64,000 nt of DNA from Locusta migratoria (taxonomy: Eukaryota; Arthropoda; Insecta; Orthoptera; Acrididae). Shown piece by piece: positions 1 through 10,161 of the stretch; within the stretch, counting starts at the first letter, position 1; every line of letters begins with the position of its first letter. The notes beneath the pieces were generated by a model. That model saw only the letters and a program-made list of their open reading frames with translations. It was not told where the DNA came from and made no database searches. The DNA lies in NCBI GenBank assembly GCA_026315105.1, contig CM048747.1:281299654-281363653 (forward strand), read 5' to 3'. The position numbers and the translations under genes are program-made.

Positions 1-275
1 GGAAAACGCGACGCTGCCTCCCGCCCCGTCAGACTGACGCCACCTCCAACATGTCCAGAACTGTCCACCCCCACCAGACTGTCGCCACCCCCGCCAGCCG
101 CCTGCCTTACACCCACCGCCCTCGATTAATTTTATTAAATTTCCACATCAATTTAACCGCAAGCCGCCACTGCCTGCCTCATCGCCCCCAAAGCCACCCC
201 TACACCTACAAAAGATCCATACTTTCATATTCCAATTATGTGATATTTGTTTCGAGCTACGCCTTAAGGAGGAAA
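1..275 (+). repeat. C-rich terminal module of a repeat family, probably continuing left of the window
   Basis: This C-rich stretch matches, in reverse complement, the right half of the palindrome at 19331-19480: both contain a CCCGCCCC / CAGACTG(G/A)CGCC block, a CACCC-rich block and an A/T block with TTTCCACATCAA followed by a run rich in CCGCC. The first bases (GGAAAACGCGACG) align with the reverse complement of about 19455-19480, so the homology runs off the window edge. Near 262-275 it holds CGCCTTAAGGAGG, the reverse complement of bases near 19068-19081. The short open frames here are only absence of stops in C-rich DNA, and I do not call a gene. Confidence 0.6.
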
Positions 276-631
276 TAGCACATACCTGTGACCGCAAGCG
301 CCCAGTCGTTCTTTACACAAGCGACCGAAATAGAACCAGCACGCTCGCCTAGGCCAAACCCTGCCGACCCCGCTTACTTTGCATATCAAATTAATTTCGA
401 GCAACTTAACCGCCCGCCCACGTCCCTGCCCTCGCTCCCACTGCCGCCCCCACCGACAGTCCTAAAGACTGCCGCCTCCCGCAAATAATTTTTACAAAAC
501 ATATTACTTACCAATGTACAGGTTATATTACACCTACAAAGGACCCAATTAAACAAATAGACCCCGCCCACCACTCCCAAATATTTTTTATACCTAATCT
601 GCATATTAATTGTGACATAATATATTTTAAT

Positions 632-2314
632 ACAGCCTACAGGAAAATAAAAGAAACATTTGGAGATAAGAAAAACAATTCTGTGAATATCAAGGACACT
701 GATGGAAAACCAGTTCTCAGCAAAGAAGGGAAAGCTGAAAGGTGGAAAGAGTATATAGAGGGGCTCTACAAAGGAAATGAACTTCAAGACAATATTGTAG
801 GAAGGGAAGAGGATGTAGATGAAGATGAAATAGGAGATACTGTACTGAGAGAAGAATTTGACAGAGCCCTGAAAGACCTGGAGTAGATGATATTCCCTCA
901 GAGATACTGAAGTCTCTGGGAGAACTAGCGCTGACAAAATTGTTTCACCTGGTGTGTAAGATGTATGAGGCAGGCGAAGTACCCTCAGACTTTAAGAAAA
1001 ATGTAATAATCCCCATTCCAAAGAAAGCAGGTGCAGACAGGTGTGAAAACTACAGAAACATCAGTTTAATAAGTCATGGTTGCAAAATATTAACACGAAT
1101 TATATACAGAAGGATGGAAAAGCTGGTAGAAGCCGACCTCGGGGAAGATCAGTTTGGGTTCAGGAGAAATGTAGGAACACGGGAGGCAATACCTACTTTA
1201 CGGCTTATCCTAGAAGATAGATTAAGAAAAGGCAAACCTACATTTCTAGCTTTTGTATATTTGGAGAAGGCTTTTGACAATGTTAATTGGAATAAACTCT
1301 TTCAAGTTCTGAAGCAAGCAGGAGTAAAATATAGGGAGCGTAAGGTTATTTACAACTTGTACAAAAACCAGACAGCGGTTGTCAGAGTTGAAGGGCATGA
1401 AAGGGAGTAAGACAGGGTTGTAGTCTTTCTCCATTGTTATTAAATTTGTACATTGAGCAAGCTATAAAGGAAATCAAGAAGAAATTTGGAGAGGGAATTA
1501 AAGTTCAGGGTGAAGAATTAAAAACATTGCGTTTTGCCGACGACATAGTAATTCTGTCAGATATAGCAAAGGACCTGGAAGAGCAATTGAACGGAATGGA
1601 CAGTGTGCTGAAAGGTGCATATAAGTTAAACATTAACAAGAGCAAAACTAGGGTAATGGAGTGCAGTGTAAGAAAATCAGGTGACGCTGAAGGAAGTAGA
1701 TTGGGAAACGAAGCAATAAAGGAGGTAGATGAGTTTTGTTACTTGGGCAGTAAAATAACAAATGATGGTCGCAGTACAGAGGATATAAAATGCAGAATGG
1801 CAATGGGTAGAAAAGCGTTCTTGAAAAAGAGAAATTTATTAACATCGAATATTGATTTAAGTCTAAGGAAGTCCTTTCTGAAGGCATTTGTATGGAGTGT
1901 TGCCTTGTATGGGAGTGAGACATGGACGATAAACAGTGCGGACAGGAAGAGGATTGAGGCTTTTGAAATATGGTGCTGCAGAAGAATGCTGAAGATTAGG
2001 TGGGTGGATCGCGTAACTATTGAGGAGGTACTGAACAGAATTGGGGAGAAAAGAAATTTCTGGCATACCTTGACTAAAAGAAGGGATAGATCGGTAGGAC
2101 ACATTCTTAGACATCAAGGAATTGTGAATTTAGCGTTGGAGGGAAGTGTGTGGGGAAAAAATCGCTGGGGAAGACCAAGAGACGAATACAGTAAGCAGAT
2201 TCAGACATGTAGGTTGCCGTTCTTATGTGGAGATGAAGAGGCTTACTCAGGATAGGGTATTGTGGAGAGCTGCATCAAACCAGTCTCCGGACTGAAGACC
2301 TCAATAACAAGAAT
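632..2314 (+). mobile_element. 5'-truncated RTE-type LINE with 11-bp target site duplication
   Basis: The segment aligns with the 3' half of the full-length copy at 15703-19001, from just before the reverse-transcriptase domain to the characteristic 3' end (CCGGACTGAAGACC plus an A/C-rich tail). It is flanked by the direct repeat TATATTTTAAT at 621-631 and 2315-2325. The homologous sequence in the right arm (about 13610-13645, reverse complement) lacks the LINE and has one copy of the site, so the boundaries are supported independently. 5' truncation and a simple-sequence 3' end are normal for target-primed reverse transcription. Confidence 0.9.
683..2255 (+). pseudogene. RTE reverse transcriptase, broken
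   Basis: Remnant of the endonuclease/reverse-transcriptase polyprotein of an RTE LINE. Visible RT blocks are IPIPKKAGADRCENYRN (about 1010), the QFGFRRN block (about 1150), FVYLEKAFDNVNW (about 1250, where the usual catalytic Asp of VDLEKAFD is Tyr), FADDIVIL (about 1535) and the C-terminal GSETWTI region (about 1915). The frame is lost twice by 19-bp deletions relative to the 15703 copy: one near 880 removes the NKAPG motif, and one near 1407 removes part of the block before RQGC. Another small deletion near 2205 changes the C-terminus. It cannot encode an active enzyme. Confidence 0.9.
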
Positions 2315-2416
2315 TATATTTTAATTGGAACGTTACGTTGTTACATGAAATTTTATACGTCGAACCTTAAGCATAACTCGCAATATAGGCAGAGCACAAA
2401 GAAATTCGGTGCAATG

Positions 2417-2740
2417 CTACAGATGGGTGTTGTACAAACATTTAGGACTATAAAAAAATGTTCTGTCTGTTCGTCTTGACCAAATAACTATGATGCGTGC
2501 AAAAGCTGAAAAAAAAGGGTCATACGTTAGAATGTAACGGTAACGACCGCCCCCAAACCTGAATGTCAAAGGGTCTTTTGGTAACACAACTGCCTTAACA
2601 ATTTCTCTGGACAGATACCCCGGAAATGGTATGAACAATCCTCGTTTTAAAGAATAAAAAAGAATAATAGTAACGTAGCTCTCTCTCCAATCGATTGCAG
2701 TGTTCTCCAGGCAAGCTACATAAAACAATTCTGCAAACAT
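2417..2740 (-). other. Open frame shared by both arms of the large inverted repeat
   Basis: A 107-codon open frame on the minus strand. Its mirror in the other arm (13092-13592, plus) encodes recognisably the same peptide: FYSLKRGLFIPFP, LSREIVKAVV, GGRYRYILT and IWSRRTDRT. Both read toward the outer end of their arm. The arms differ by a 2-base and a 1-base indel between LSREIVKAVV and RYRYILT, so the frame is lost and regained. I do not recognise a protein family; this may be non-coding arm sequence that is open by chance. Confidence 0.25.
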
Positions 2741-2953
2741 GTGCTAAATGTTTACACTAAACATCAAAACGTTTTAAGCATTCTCTTTCAAGAAACATCT
2801 GAACTACATATCCTAATGATGTAAGAGGCGACAAAACTGTCTACGCAAGACCTCTGCAGACACAACTTTGACGGGGATAGAATGCATTTATGTACATGCG
2901 CGACGATGGAGCTGTAACCAGTCGTGTGCATGACAACAGCGGACAGCGTCAGC

Positions 2954-4434
2954 AATCGTGTACTCGTGTGATGACAAACTGTGTTTTATAACAAATACTT
3001 TAATCTCGGATTAATTTTTAACTGCAATGTTCGATTGACTACACTAATTTACGAGTGATAATTTGGAACGTTTCCTCTCGAGTACGTGTGATGCTTATTG
3101 TGCCTATCATGAACAATTATTGGGGAAATATTCAGTTATTTACCGATGTATAAAGTAGGACCACCTCCGAATTTTCATGTCCAGAAAGAGAAATGAACTC
3201 TATTTATAAAGAATTACTTCGTGAGTGAATCACTTCTTTATCTTAGAATCCATTTTGTTGGTTATTCAGAATTTTAATTTATGTTTTTTTTAGATATATT
3301 TTCACGTCGTCATAATGCAGATTGATAGACTGGCTAAACTACAGATTAATTATTTATCTTGTTTAAACAAATTGGGTAGCTGTTTAGGGCATAGAAGCTT
3401 ACATTACTCACCGCTATGAACAGAGACAACGAGCCATAAACTTTTTACTACCCTGAGTTATGTATTGTCCAATTCTTATTGGCGAGTACCGATAGTAATG
3501 TCGCAACAGGGATGTCTCTTTATGGCCTGTAGAGATGGCCTTTATTGTGTCAAAGTTGAATTAAGAGCGATGATATAGCTGTGACAAATCGTTGTTTTTT
3601 ATTCTTATGGGTATTGATAGAAGTTAATATTGTACCTTCATAAAATTACGACTCATGCATTCGTAATCTGGTACGTACGATGTATCCTTGCTTTGGCGAA
3701 ATAGCGATTTCAATCTCTTTAGTTGTACGGCTCGTTGCAACCTAGAGGTCGTCTACATTTGTGGACTGCAAATTGATACTCAGTAGTATGGTTTTGTGTT
3801 GGGGCTGTGGTGTATTCATATCGTCTTTTAGTAGTGTTTATGACTGGACGTCTCTCGGTATCGTAGCAGAGATGCTTTCTGTCGCAAATTATTGTTTTTC
3901 AGTCGAGAAGCATCGATTTTAATAACCCTGTGGTTATGTGATTTAAAGCTGGATAGTTACCTTCGTAGGGAGGCGCATTTAATCGTTTATTTTGTATCTA
4001 AAAGATTACTGTTGGCATTCGATAAAATGAATCAGGTGTTGTATTATTTAGGTGTACACTATTTTGCGTTGTTGGTTGTAAGGATTGCATTTATAAGAAA
4101 ACAGCTCGGTGTTGATCTAGGTCATTCCTTTTTAGCTGTTCTATGTGTGTCAGTTATTTTTACGATGTAATTGGGTGTGTTACAGATGTTTATCGGGAGT
4201 ATTGATTTGTTAGAAGGGGGAATACAGTTTCTGGCTGTACTTGAGTGACTGTTAAACTTACGAGGTATGTGGTCTAGTGACTGATACGAAACGTTTCAGA
4301 AATACTGTTTGGTGGGCTATGCAATACAGAAAGGTGCATGATCAATCAGTTATATGTTCGAGAGGGAACCATCAACGAAGCAGAGAAACAGAGATCGTCA
4401 CTTGCTAGTTAGTTTAGAACTTTAGTACAAAAGA
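2954..4434. other. No gene recognised: A/T-rich interior of the large inverted-repeat element
   Basis: Unique-looking A/T-rich sequence. The only open frame of note (3892-4170, 92 codons) is rich in hydrophobic residues, has no recognisable domain and no upstream signals I can support. No repeat family identified. Confidence 0.5.
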
Positions 4435-4641
4435 GCTGCCGTGGCAGAATAGCCGTGCACACTAAGGCGTCCACCTGCGGTGTGTGCGGCCGTTCGCTGT
4501 TGGGGGTTCGAGTCCTCCCTCGGGCATGGGTGTTTGAGTGTTGTCCTTAATGTAAGTGAGTGTAAGTGGCTTGAAAGTGTAGGGAGTAATGACCACCATA
4601 GTTAAGTCCCTTAGATTTACAAACTTTTGAACATTTAAAAA
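4435..4641 (+). mobile_element. tRNA-derived SINE
   Basis: A tRNA-like head (A-box-like region about 4440-4465, B box GGGTTCGAGTCCT at about 4505) is followed by the family tail: CTCGGGCATGGGTGT, TAAGTG repeats, a GTAGGGA..AATGACC block and TAAGTCCC, ending in TTTGAACATTT. The body is diverged from the SINEs at 21372 and 22615. A short AAAAGA at both ends may be the target duplication. Transcription of the active ancestor would have been by RNA polymerase III. Confidence 0.8.
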
Positions 4642-5518
4642 GAATTGTGATGGCTAGGTCATTTGTTGTAGTTCGCTCGTTGGGTTGTAGATGGTTGTTG
4701 TTACATAGTCACAGGCTGATTGGGATAGAATTTAAGTAAAAAGTGTTTAAAATATGAGAAAAGAAATCGATTTAGGATTACGTTGTAAAAAAAAAATTGT
4801 GCTGAAGACATTGGGAAGTGTTGTCTGTTTGATCATGCGTTAATGGTGTGTAATTTACGATTGATGCCATTTATGTGTGTGATGGTAAATTATTGCTGGT
4901 CTTTTAACTTACACATGTGTAGTAAATTCGATAAGTTAGTCATTGCAAGTCATGGAGACACGGCGAAGTTGCCATTTCTCCTACCTGGAGGCGGCGTTGT
5001 GAGAGCACTGGAGAAAATCGGCAAGGAGACACTGGAGAAGATCTCTAGGAAAACATTTGGTTGTACCTTATAAAGAGTGGCAAGCCGATGTTAAACTAGA
5101 TGTTGTAATGAAGGAGCTCTCATCTCCAGCTTGCTGTATGTGACTTTCATCTCCTGGATTTGGTCATCCCACACGGTTTCGCTGGGATTTTTAACCAGTT
5201 GCGCATGTGCAAGTATTTAGTATCCACCCATGACTTTCGCTTCGAAGGAGTCTGTATAGGGAACAAAAACATGATAGGGCAGCTGCAATCGATTGACGTC
5301 AAATTGCCGAGTAAAAATATATAATACATTTGAAGGCCTCGGAGAGATATCTTGACATAGAGTTTTTAGTGCTATGACATTCGTAACAATTCGTTGGTCA
5401 TATTCAGTTGAAAAAGTTCACTCTTACTGCAACAGGTGGTACGCTATGACGGAGTGGTGTTCTGTGCTGTGCCATTTCATGGTAGTTTCAGAAGATACGT
5501 AGTCACAAGCCACAGCAA
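4642..5518. other. No gene recognised
   Basis: A/T-rich sequence between the SINE and a CR1 fragment. The 76-codon frame at 4843-5073 and the 60-codon minus frame at 5147-5329 have no recognisable motifs. Nothing else supported. Confidence 0.4.
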
Positions 5519-6222
5519 AATCTACATTTACATCTACATAGATACTCTGCAAATCACATTTAAGTGCCTGGCAGAGGGTTCATTAACCACTTTCATAACT
5601 TTTCTCTACCGTTCCATTCTCTAATAGCGCGCGGGAAGAAAGAACACCTAAATCATTCCGTTTTCGATCTGATTTCTCTTATTTTATTGGGATGGTCATG
5701 TCTCCCTAAGTAGGTGGGTGCTAGCAAAATATTTTCACATTCAGAAGTAAAAGTCGGTGATTGAAACTTCGCAAACAGATCACGCCGCAATGAATAACGT
5801 CTTTCTTTTAATGATTTCCATCCCAATTCGTGCAACATTTCCGTGACGCTTTCCCCCCGTAACGTGATAAAACAAAACGCGCTGCCCTTCTCTGAATCTT
5901 CTCAATATCTTCCGTCAGTCCCACCTGGTGAGGGTCCCACAAGGGGCAACAGTACTCCAGGAGAGGACGCACAAGTGTGATGTAGGCAGTCTCTTTGGTG
6001 GAGCTGGTGCATCTTCGAAGCGTTCTGCCAATGAAACGTAACCTTTGATTCGCCTTCCCCACACTATTTTCTATGTGTTCTCTCTAGTCAAAGTTTTTCG
6101 TAATTGTAACTCCTAGGTATGTCGTAGAATTTACGACCTGAAGGTTTGACTGATTTATCGCGTAATTGAAGTTCTTTTAGTGGTCATGTGTATTACTTCA
6201 CACTTTTCCTTATTTAGTGCAG
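5519..6222 (-). mobile_element. CR1/Jockey-type LINE, 3' end fragment
   Basis: Minus-strand 3' end of a non-LTR retrotransposon that recurs at 21640, 28252, 31195-34415 and 63655. The 3' terminus lies at about 5519 and reads, on the plus strand, as the CTACATTTACATCTACAT motif followed by ATACTCTGC; the other end is truncated near 6222. The coding part is the end of the reverse-transcriptase protein, with the conserved YITLVRPLLEYCCPLWDPH stretch at about 5925-5995. Confidence 0.88.
5653..6062 (-). pseudogene. C-terminus of CR1/Jockey-type reverse transcriptase, broken
   Basis: Two overlapping open frames (5808-6062 and 5653-5838) together give the usual C-terminal order of this LINE family: NQRLRFIGRTLRR, LVRPLLEYCCPLWDPHQVG, IEKIQRRAARFVLSRY, then in another frame LGWKSLKERRYSLRRDL and FTSECENILL. 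A frameshift near 5830 separates them. The catalytic FADD region is absent because the insertion is 5' truncated. Confidence 0.85.
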
Positions 6223-6249
6223 ATGGCTCAGGGACGTCTAAAGCGGCTT

Positions 6250-8420
6250 CTGATCTTCAACGAATATTAAGTGACAGAGAGTAGTAGAACTGAAGAGCTT
6301 CACCATTTGGATATGGACAACGATGAATCTTGGCATCCATCGACAGCAGTTCCAGCTCAGATAATGTTTCAGTGGGTGTGTTAAACTTTATTTTTGGTCA
6401 TTAGTGTCCTTTGGCTTGTGATTCTGTTTCTCTCACCCTTGCCAACACATCTGATAACCATCCTGTGTGTTAATGATGAAACGTATGGGCACCTTTTTAT
6501 AACTTGTTGAAGCTGCAATAATAGCTTCAATAGTTTTAAAGGTAACAGGCGTTTAAAAATATTTTTCTGATTAATGTCATTTTGTCGATATTTAATGTTT
6601 TGTGTTGCTTATGACCATATCTCACGCAATTTTTTAGATTGTTTTGCTCTTCGTATCACAGCTTGAAATAAGTAATCACCTGAAAAACCAATGTCTTCAC
6701 AGAAAAGAAAGCGAAATATTGATCAGTGGAAAAAAGTTGAGGCAATACGTCGACGAAATGCTGGTCAGCAGTATAAGTCTTCCAAAACTAACAAGACTGT
6801 TCTGGCAGTCACTATAGGAAGTCCCTGGACATGTTCAAATAAGTGCTACACAAAATTACTTGGGGGAGAAGAAAACATTTTCCATTCCTTTTAGAACATG
6901 TGAAACTAATGCCCAGAATACCTACCCAATGAGCTGCATAAAAATGGAACTGAAAAAGCCGAGTTTTGTTCAGTATTTAAATATGAATTAATATTATTTA
7001 AATATGAAATTGATATCATTTTGTTATATCTGTCATAATTTATTTAAAGCTATCCAAAAAAGACTTGTAAGTAAAAACACCATCCCATGCTATTACCTTT
7101 TTGTATAATGTGAAGTTATGTGGAATGGAAGTCGTGATCTGCAAGGAAGTTTTCCTAAGGGTTCGTGGCTTACAGAGACATGAGTGTAGAGTGAAGAATT
7201 TACAACAGCAAATGAAGCAGGTATTTTCAGTGCTGAAAGCGATGGAAAAGGTTTGTATGTTACTCTGTAGTAACATAAATTAATCATTTACTCAGACAGA
7301 ATGTAGTAGAAACATTTATATTACGAAGATAATAGAAACTCAAATGTCTTATTAATTTCAGGAAAACATGGAAACTACCCACATAAATTCCAAGACGAAG
7401 CTGTAAAAGGCGTTAGAGACTTTTTCAATGCCATACCACAATATAAAAATCATTACAGCAGGCAACAGAACCAAAGCAAAGTGTTTTTGGATTGTGACCT
7501 CACAATTACATTCTTATAATCGGTATAAATAACCCGAATACTGCAAAAAGAAAAAAAAATCGGGTTCCTTCAGTCTCCGACAGTAAATTGAGAGAAATTT
7601 TATATCTGAATTTAACAAAGGCTCCAAACTAGCAAAACGTGACACCTGATCAAAATGTGATACATTTCAAATTGCAATCAATAACCCATAATTAAGAGCA
7701 GAAGAAGTTACAGAAAAGAAACAACAATAAGAACTGCATCTCAAAAAGACTGACAGGACAAAATATGATTGCGTCTTTAACTTCTCTGGCTGAAGAAAAT
7801 CTAAAAGAGCACCATGTGATAGCTATGGACATGCAACAAACTTTCCCACACTTAAAACAACAGCTGGTCCAACATTTTACAAGAGAAAAATATGGACAGA
7901 CAACTATGATATCCATGACTGCGGATCAAATGAGGGTTACATGTCTCTGTGGAGCGAGAGAGATGGAGGGAGGGTTCGGATGAGGTTGGCAGCTGCCTTT
8001 TAAAGTGCTTGGAGGTAACTAATCCTCAAACAAAACATCTCCACATTAATCAACTGCAAGGGCCAAGCAAAAAACTGGACTATTATTGCTTTGGAAGGGT
8101 CTCTTGTTAGTACCAAAAGATTTGCTTCTGTTCAGCATTACTTTCCTGTGGTGGGTCACACAAGGCTACATTGCGAACGTCATTTCGTCCGCATTGAACA
8201 GTATGCAAGAATCAGTCGACCAATAGTATATACGCCAGATGAATGGGCAGAAGTAATAAAATCTGCGAGTCCAAAAATATTGTGACTAAGATGGAAACAG
8301 AAGACTTCAGAAGTTTGGAAAACCTGAAAACATTGATCTACAAACGAACGTGCAGCTCTTGCGTCTGAAGATCCTTACAAGCTAAAAATCAAGAGGAAAG
8401 GAAGGCTTGTTGAAACAGAT
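6250..8420 (+). pseudogene. Decayed DUF7869-like arthropod gene family member (possible transposase-like protein)
   Basis: Fragments in changing frames follow the order of a protein family that is highly multiplied in arthropod genomes and is, from memory, assigned to DUF7869. Blocks: a Ser/Asp-rich N-terminus (about 6280-6350), KRKRNIDQWKKVEAIRRRN (6700), a VICKEVFLRVRGL block (7138), a GKHGNYPHKF..IPQYKNHYSRQ block (about 7363-7455), TFYKRK.WTDNYDIHDC (about 7865-7925), a CKGQAKNWTII block that stands where relatives have DNCxGQNKN (about 8057), and FPVVGHTRLHCERHF with IVYTPDEW (about 8140-8250). Frameshifts, stops and an A/T-rich intron-like gap (about 6970-7095) break it. The SDN-like Asp is not visible, so any nuclease function is lost. 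It lies close to the midpoint of the large inverted repeat. Function in the family is not established; transposase activity is my inference. Confidence 0.6.
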
Positions 8421-8780
8421 CCAAATCAGCTGCCAGTAAAGTATAGAAAGCCACTACTGATTAATCAGAAAAAAATTGATGATGTAACGTCACTTATGCC
8501 ATATGTACCTGCAGAAAATCAACATTTCTATCGATCATGATAAGATGAACAAACATGAGGTAGAGGAACTTCACTGATGTAACTATATTAATGAAAGATA
8601 TTTTATATATCTCAGTTATCTGTAATGCATGTATTAATGAGTAAGAATTATGAATATTACTCGCTGTGTAAGAGAATAAATCCTGCAAATGCATATTTTA
8701 TGTTTTAAAACATTTTCTGAGAGACATAGTCATAAGCCACTGTTGATTGCATCTTAATTAGAATCACTCGAAAATTAATT

Positions 8781-10159
8781 TACTACTGGCCATTAAAATT
8801 GCTACACCAAGAAGAAATGCAGATGATAAACGGGATTGCAAAAAATATATTATACTAGAACTGACTTGTGATTACATTTTCACGCAGTTTGGGTGCATAG
8901 ATCCTGAGAAATCGGTACCCAGAAGAATCACCCCTGGCCGTAATAACGGCCTTGATACGCCTGGGCATTAAGCCAAACAGAGCTTTCCTGGCGTGTACAG
9001 GTACAGATGCCCACGCAGCTTTAACACGATACCACGGTTCAAGAGCAGTGACTGGCGTATTGTGACGAGCCAGTTGCTCGGCCACCATTGACCAGACGTT
9101 TATAGTTGGTGACAGACCTGGAGAATGTGCTGGCCAGGGCAGCAGTAAAACATTTTCCGTATCCAGGAAGGCCCGTACAGGACCTGCAACATGCGGTCAT
9201 GCATTATCCTGCTGAAATGTAGAGTTTCGCAGGGATCGAATGAAGGGTACAGACACGGGCCGTAACACATCTGAAATGTACCGGTCACTGTTCAAAGTGT
9301 CGTCGATGCAAACAAGAGGTGACCGAGACGTGTAACCAATGGCACCCCACACCATCACGCCGGGTGATACGCCAGTATGACGATGACGAATCCACGCTTC
9401 CGATGTGCGTTCACCGCGATGTCGCCAAACATGGATGCGACCATCATGCTGATGATCCGAAAAAATTACGTTTTGCCATTCGTGCACCCAGGTTCGTCGT
9501 TGCGTACACCATCGCAGGCACTTGTGTCTGTGATGCAACGCCAAGGGTAACCACAGCCATGGTCTCCGAGCTGATAGTCCATGTTGCTGCAAACGTCGTC
9601 GAACTGTTCGTGCAGATGGTTGTTGTCTTGCAAACGCCCCCATCTGTTCACTCAGGGATTGAGACGTGGCTTCACAATCCGTTATAGCCATGCGGATAAG
9701 ATGCCTCTCATCTCGACTGCTAGTGATACGATGCCGTTTGAATCCAGCACGGCGTTCCGTATTGCCCTTCTGAACCCACAGATTCCATATTCTGCTAACA
9801 GTCATTTGGTCGCGACCAACGCGAGCAGTAATGTCGCGTTACGATAAAGCGCAATCCCGATAGGCTACAATCCGCCCTTGATCAAAGTCGGAAAAGCAAT
9901 GGTACGCATTTCTCCTCCTTACACCAGGCATCACAACGTTTCACCATGCAACGCCGGTCAACTGCTGTTTGTGTATGAGAAATCGGTTGGAAACTTTCCT
10001 CATGTCAGCACGTTGTAGGTGTCGCCACGGGCGCCAACCTTGTGTGAATGCTCTGAAAAGCTAATCATTTGCATATCGCAGCATCTTCTTCCTGTCGGTT
10101 AAGTTTCGCGTCTGTAGCACATCATCTTCGTGGTGTAGCAGTTTTAATGGCCAGGAGTC
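8781..10159 (-). mobile_element. Tc1-like DNA transposon with both terminal inverted repeats
   Basis: Terminal inverted repeats are visible: CTGGCCATTAAAATTGCTAC at 8786 and its inverted partner GTAGCAGTTTTAATGGCCAG ending at 10154, both continuing inward with CACC and a GAAGA block. A TA dinucleotide follows at 10160-10161, and the left equivalent appears mutated to TT. Length (about 1.4 kb) and a single transposase on the minus strand fit the Tc1/mariner superfamily. Many substitutions make it a fossil. Confidence 0.9.
8860..9925 (-). pseudogene. Tc1-like transposase, inactivated
   Basis: Reading the minus strand from about 9925: a start region ending in FSDFDQGRIVAYRDC, a stop (TAA near 9843) inside the helix-turn-helix, then an open stretch 9805-9197 with MTVSRIWNLWVQ, ARTVRRRLQQHGL, the first catalytic Asp in VIFSDH, VMVWGAIGYTSRSPLV and the second Asp in FQQDNA. 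A TGA immediately after this motif (about 9194) replaces an Arg codon; the frame continues as PHVAGPVRAFLDTENV, LLPWPAHSPGLSP, and INVWSMVAEQLARH. The third catalytic acid, normally Glu in the SPIEN motif, is Ile here. Two stops plus loss of the third acid make it non-functional. Confidence 0.9.
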
Positions 10160-10161
10160 TA

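Larger units (their letters stand above)
276..2953 (+). repeat. Left arm of a large inverted repeat (interrupted by a LINE)
   Basis: Without the LINE at 632-2314, about 1 kb here is the imperfect reverse complement of 12979-14030. Matching landmarks, read outward to inward: CAGTCGTT.TTTACACAAGC (about 300), the ACCGACAGTCCTAAAGA block (about 455), ACCACTCCCAAATATTTTT (about 570), AACGTTACG (about 2328), the segment around 2417-2740, and CGTGTGCATGACAACA next to CAGCGTCAGC (about 2920-2953). Order and spacing are kept in the partner. The arms differ by many substitutions and small indels, so the structure is old. It suggests the two ends of one large element with long terminal inverted repeats; the true outer ends are not resolved. 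Confidence 0.8.

Noticed and set aside
51..488. Plus-strand open frames at 51-278 and 288-488 as small genes
   Set aside because: Pro/Ser-rich products of C-rich repeat DNA; the sequence is shared with other repeat copies and shows no domain.
9319..9847. Plus-strand frames 9319-9687 and 9581-9847
   Set aside because: Antisense shadows of the Tc1-like transposase on the minus strand.
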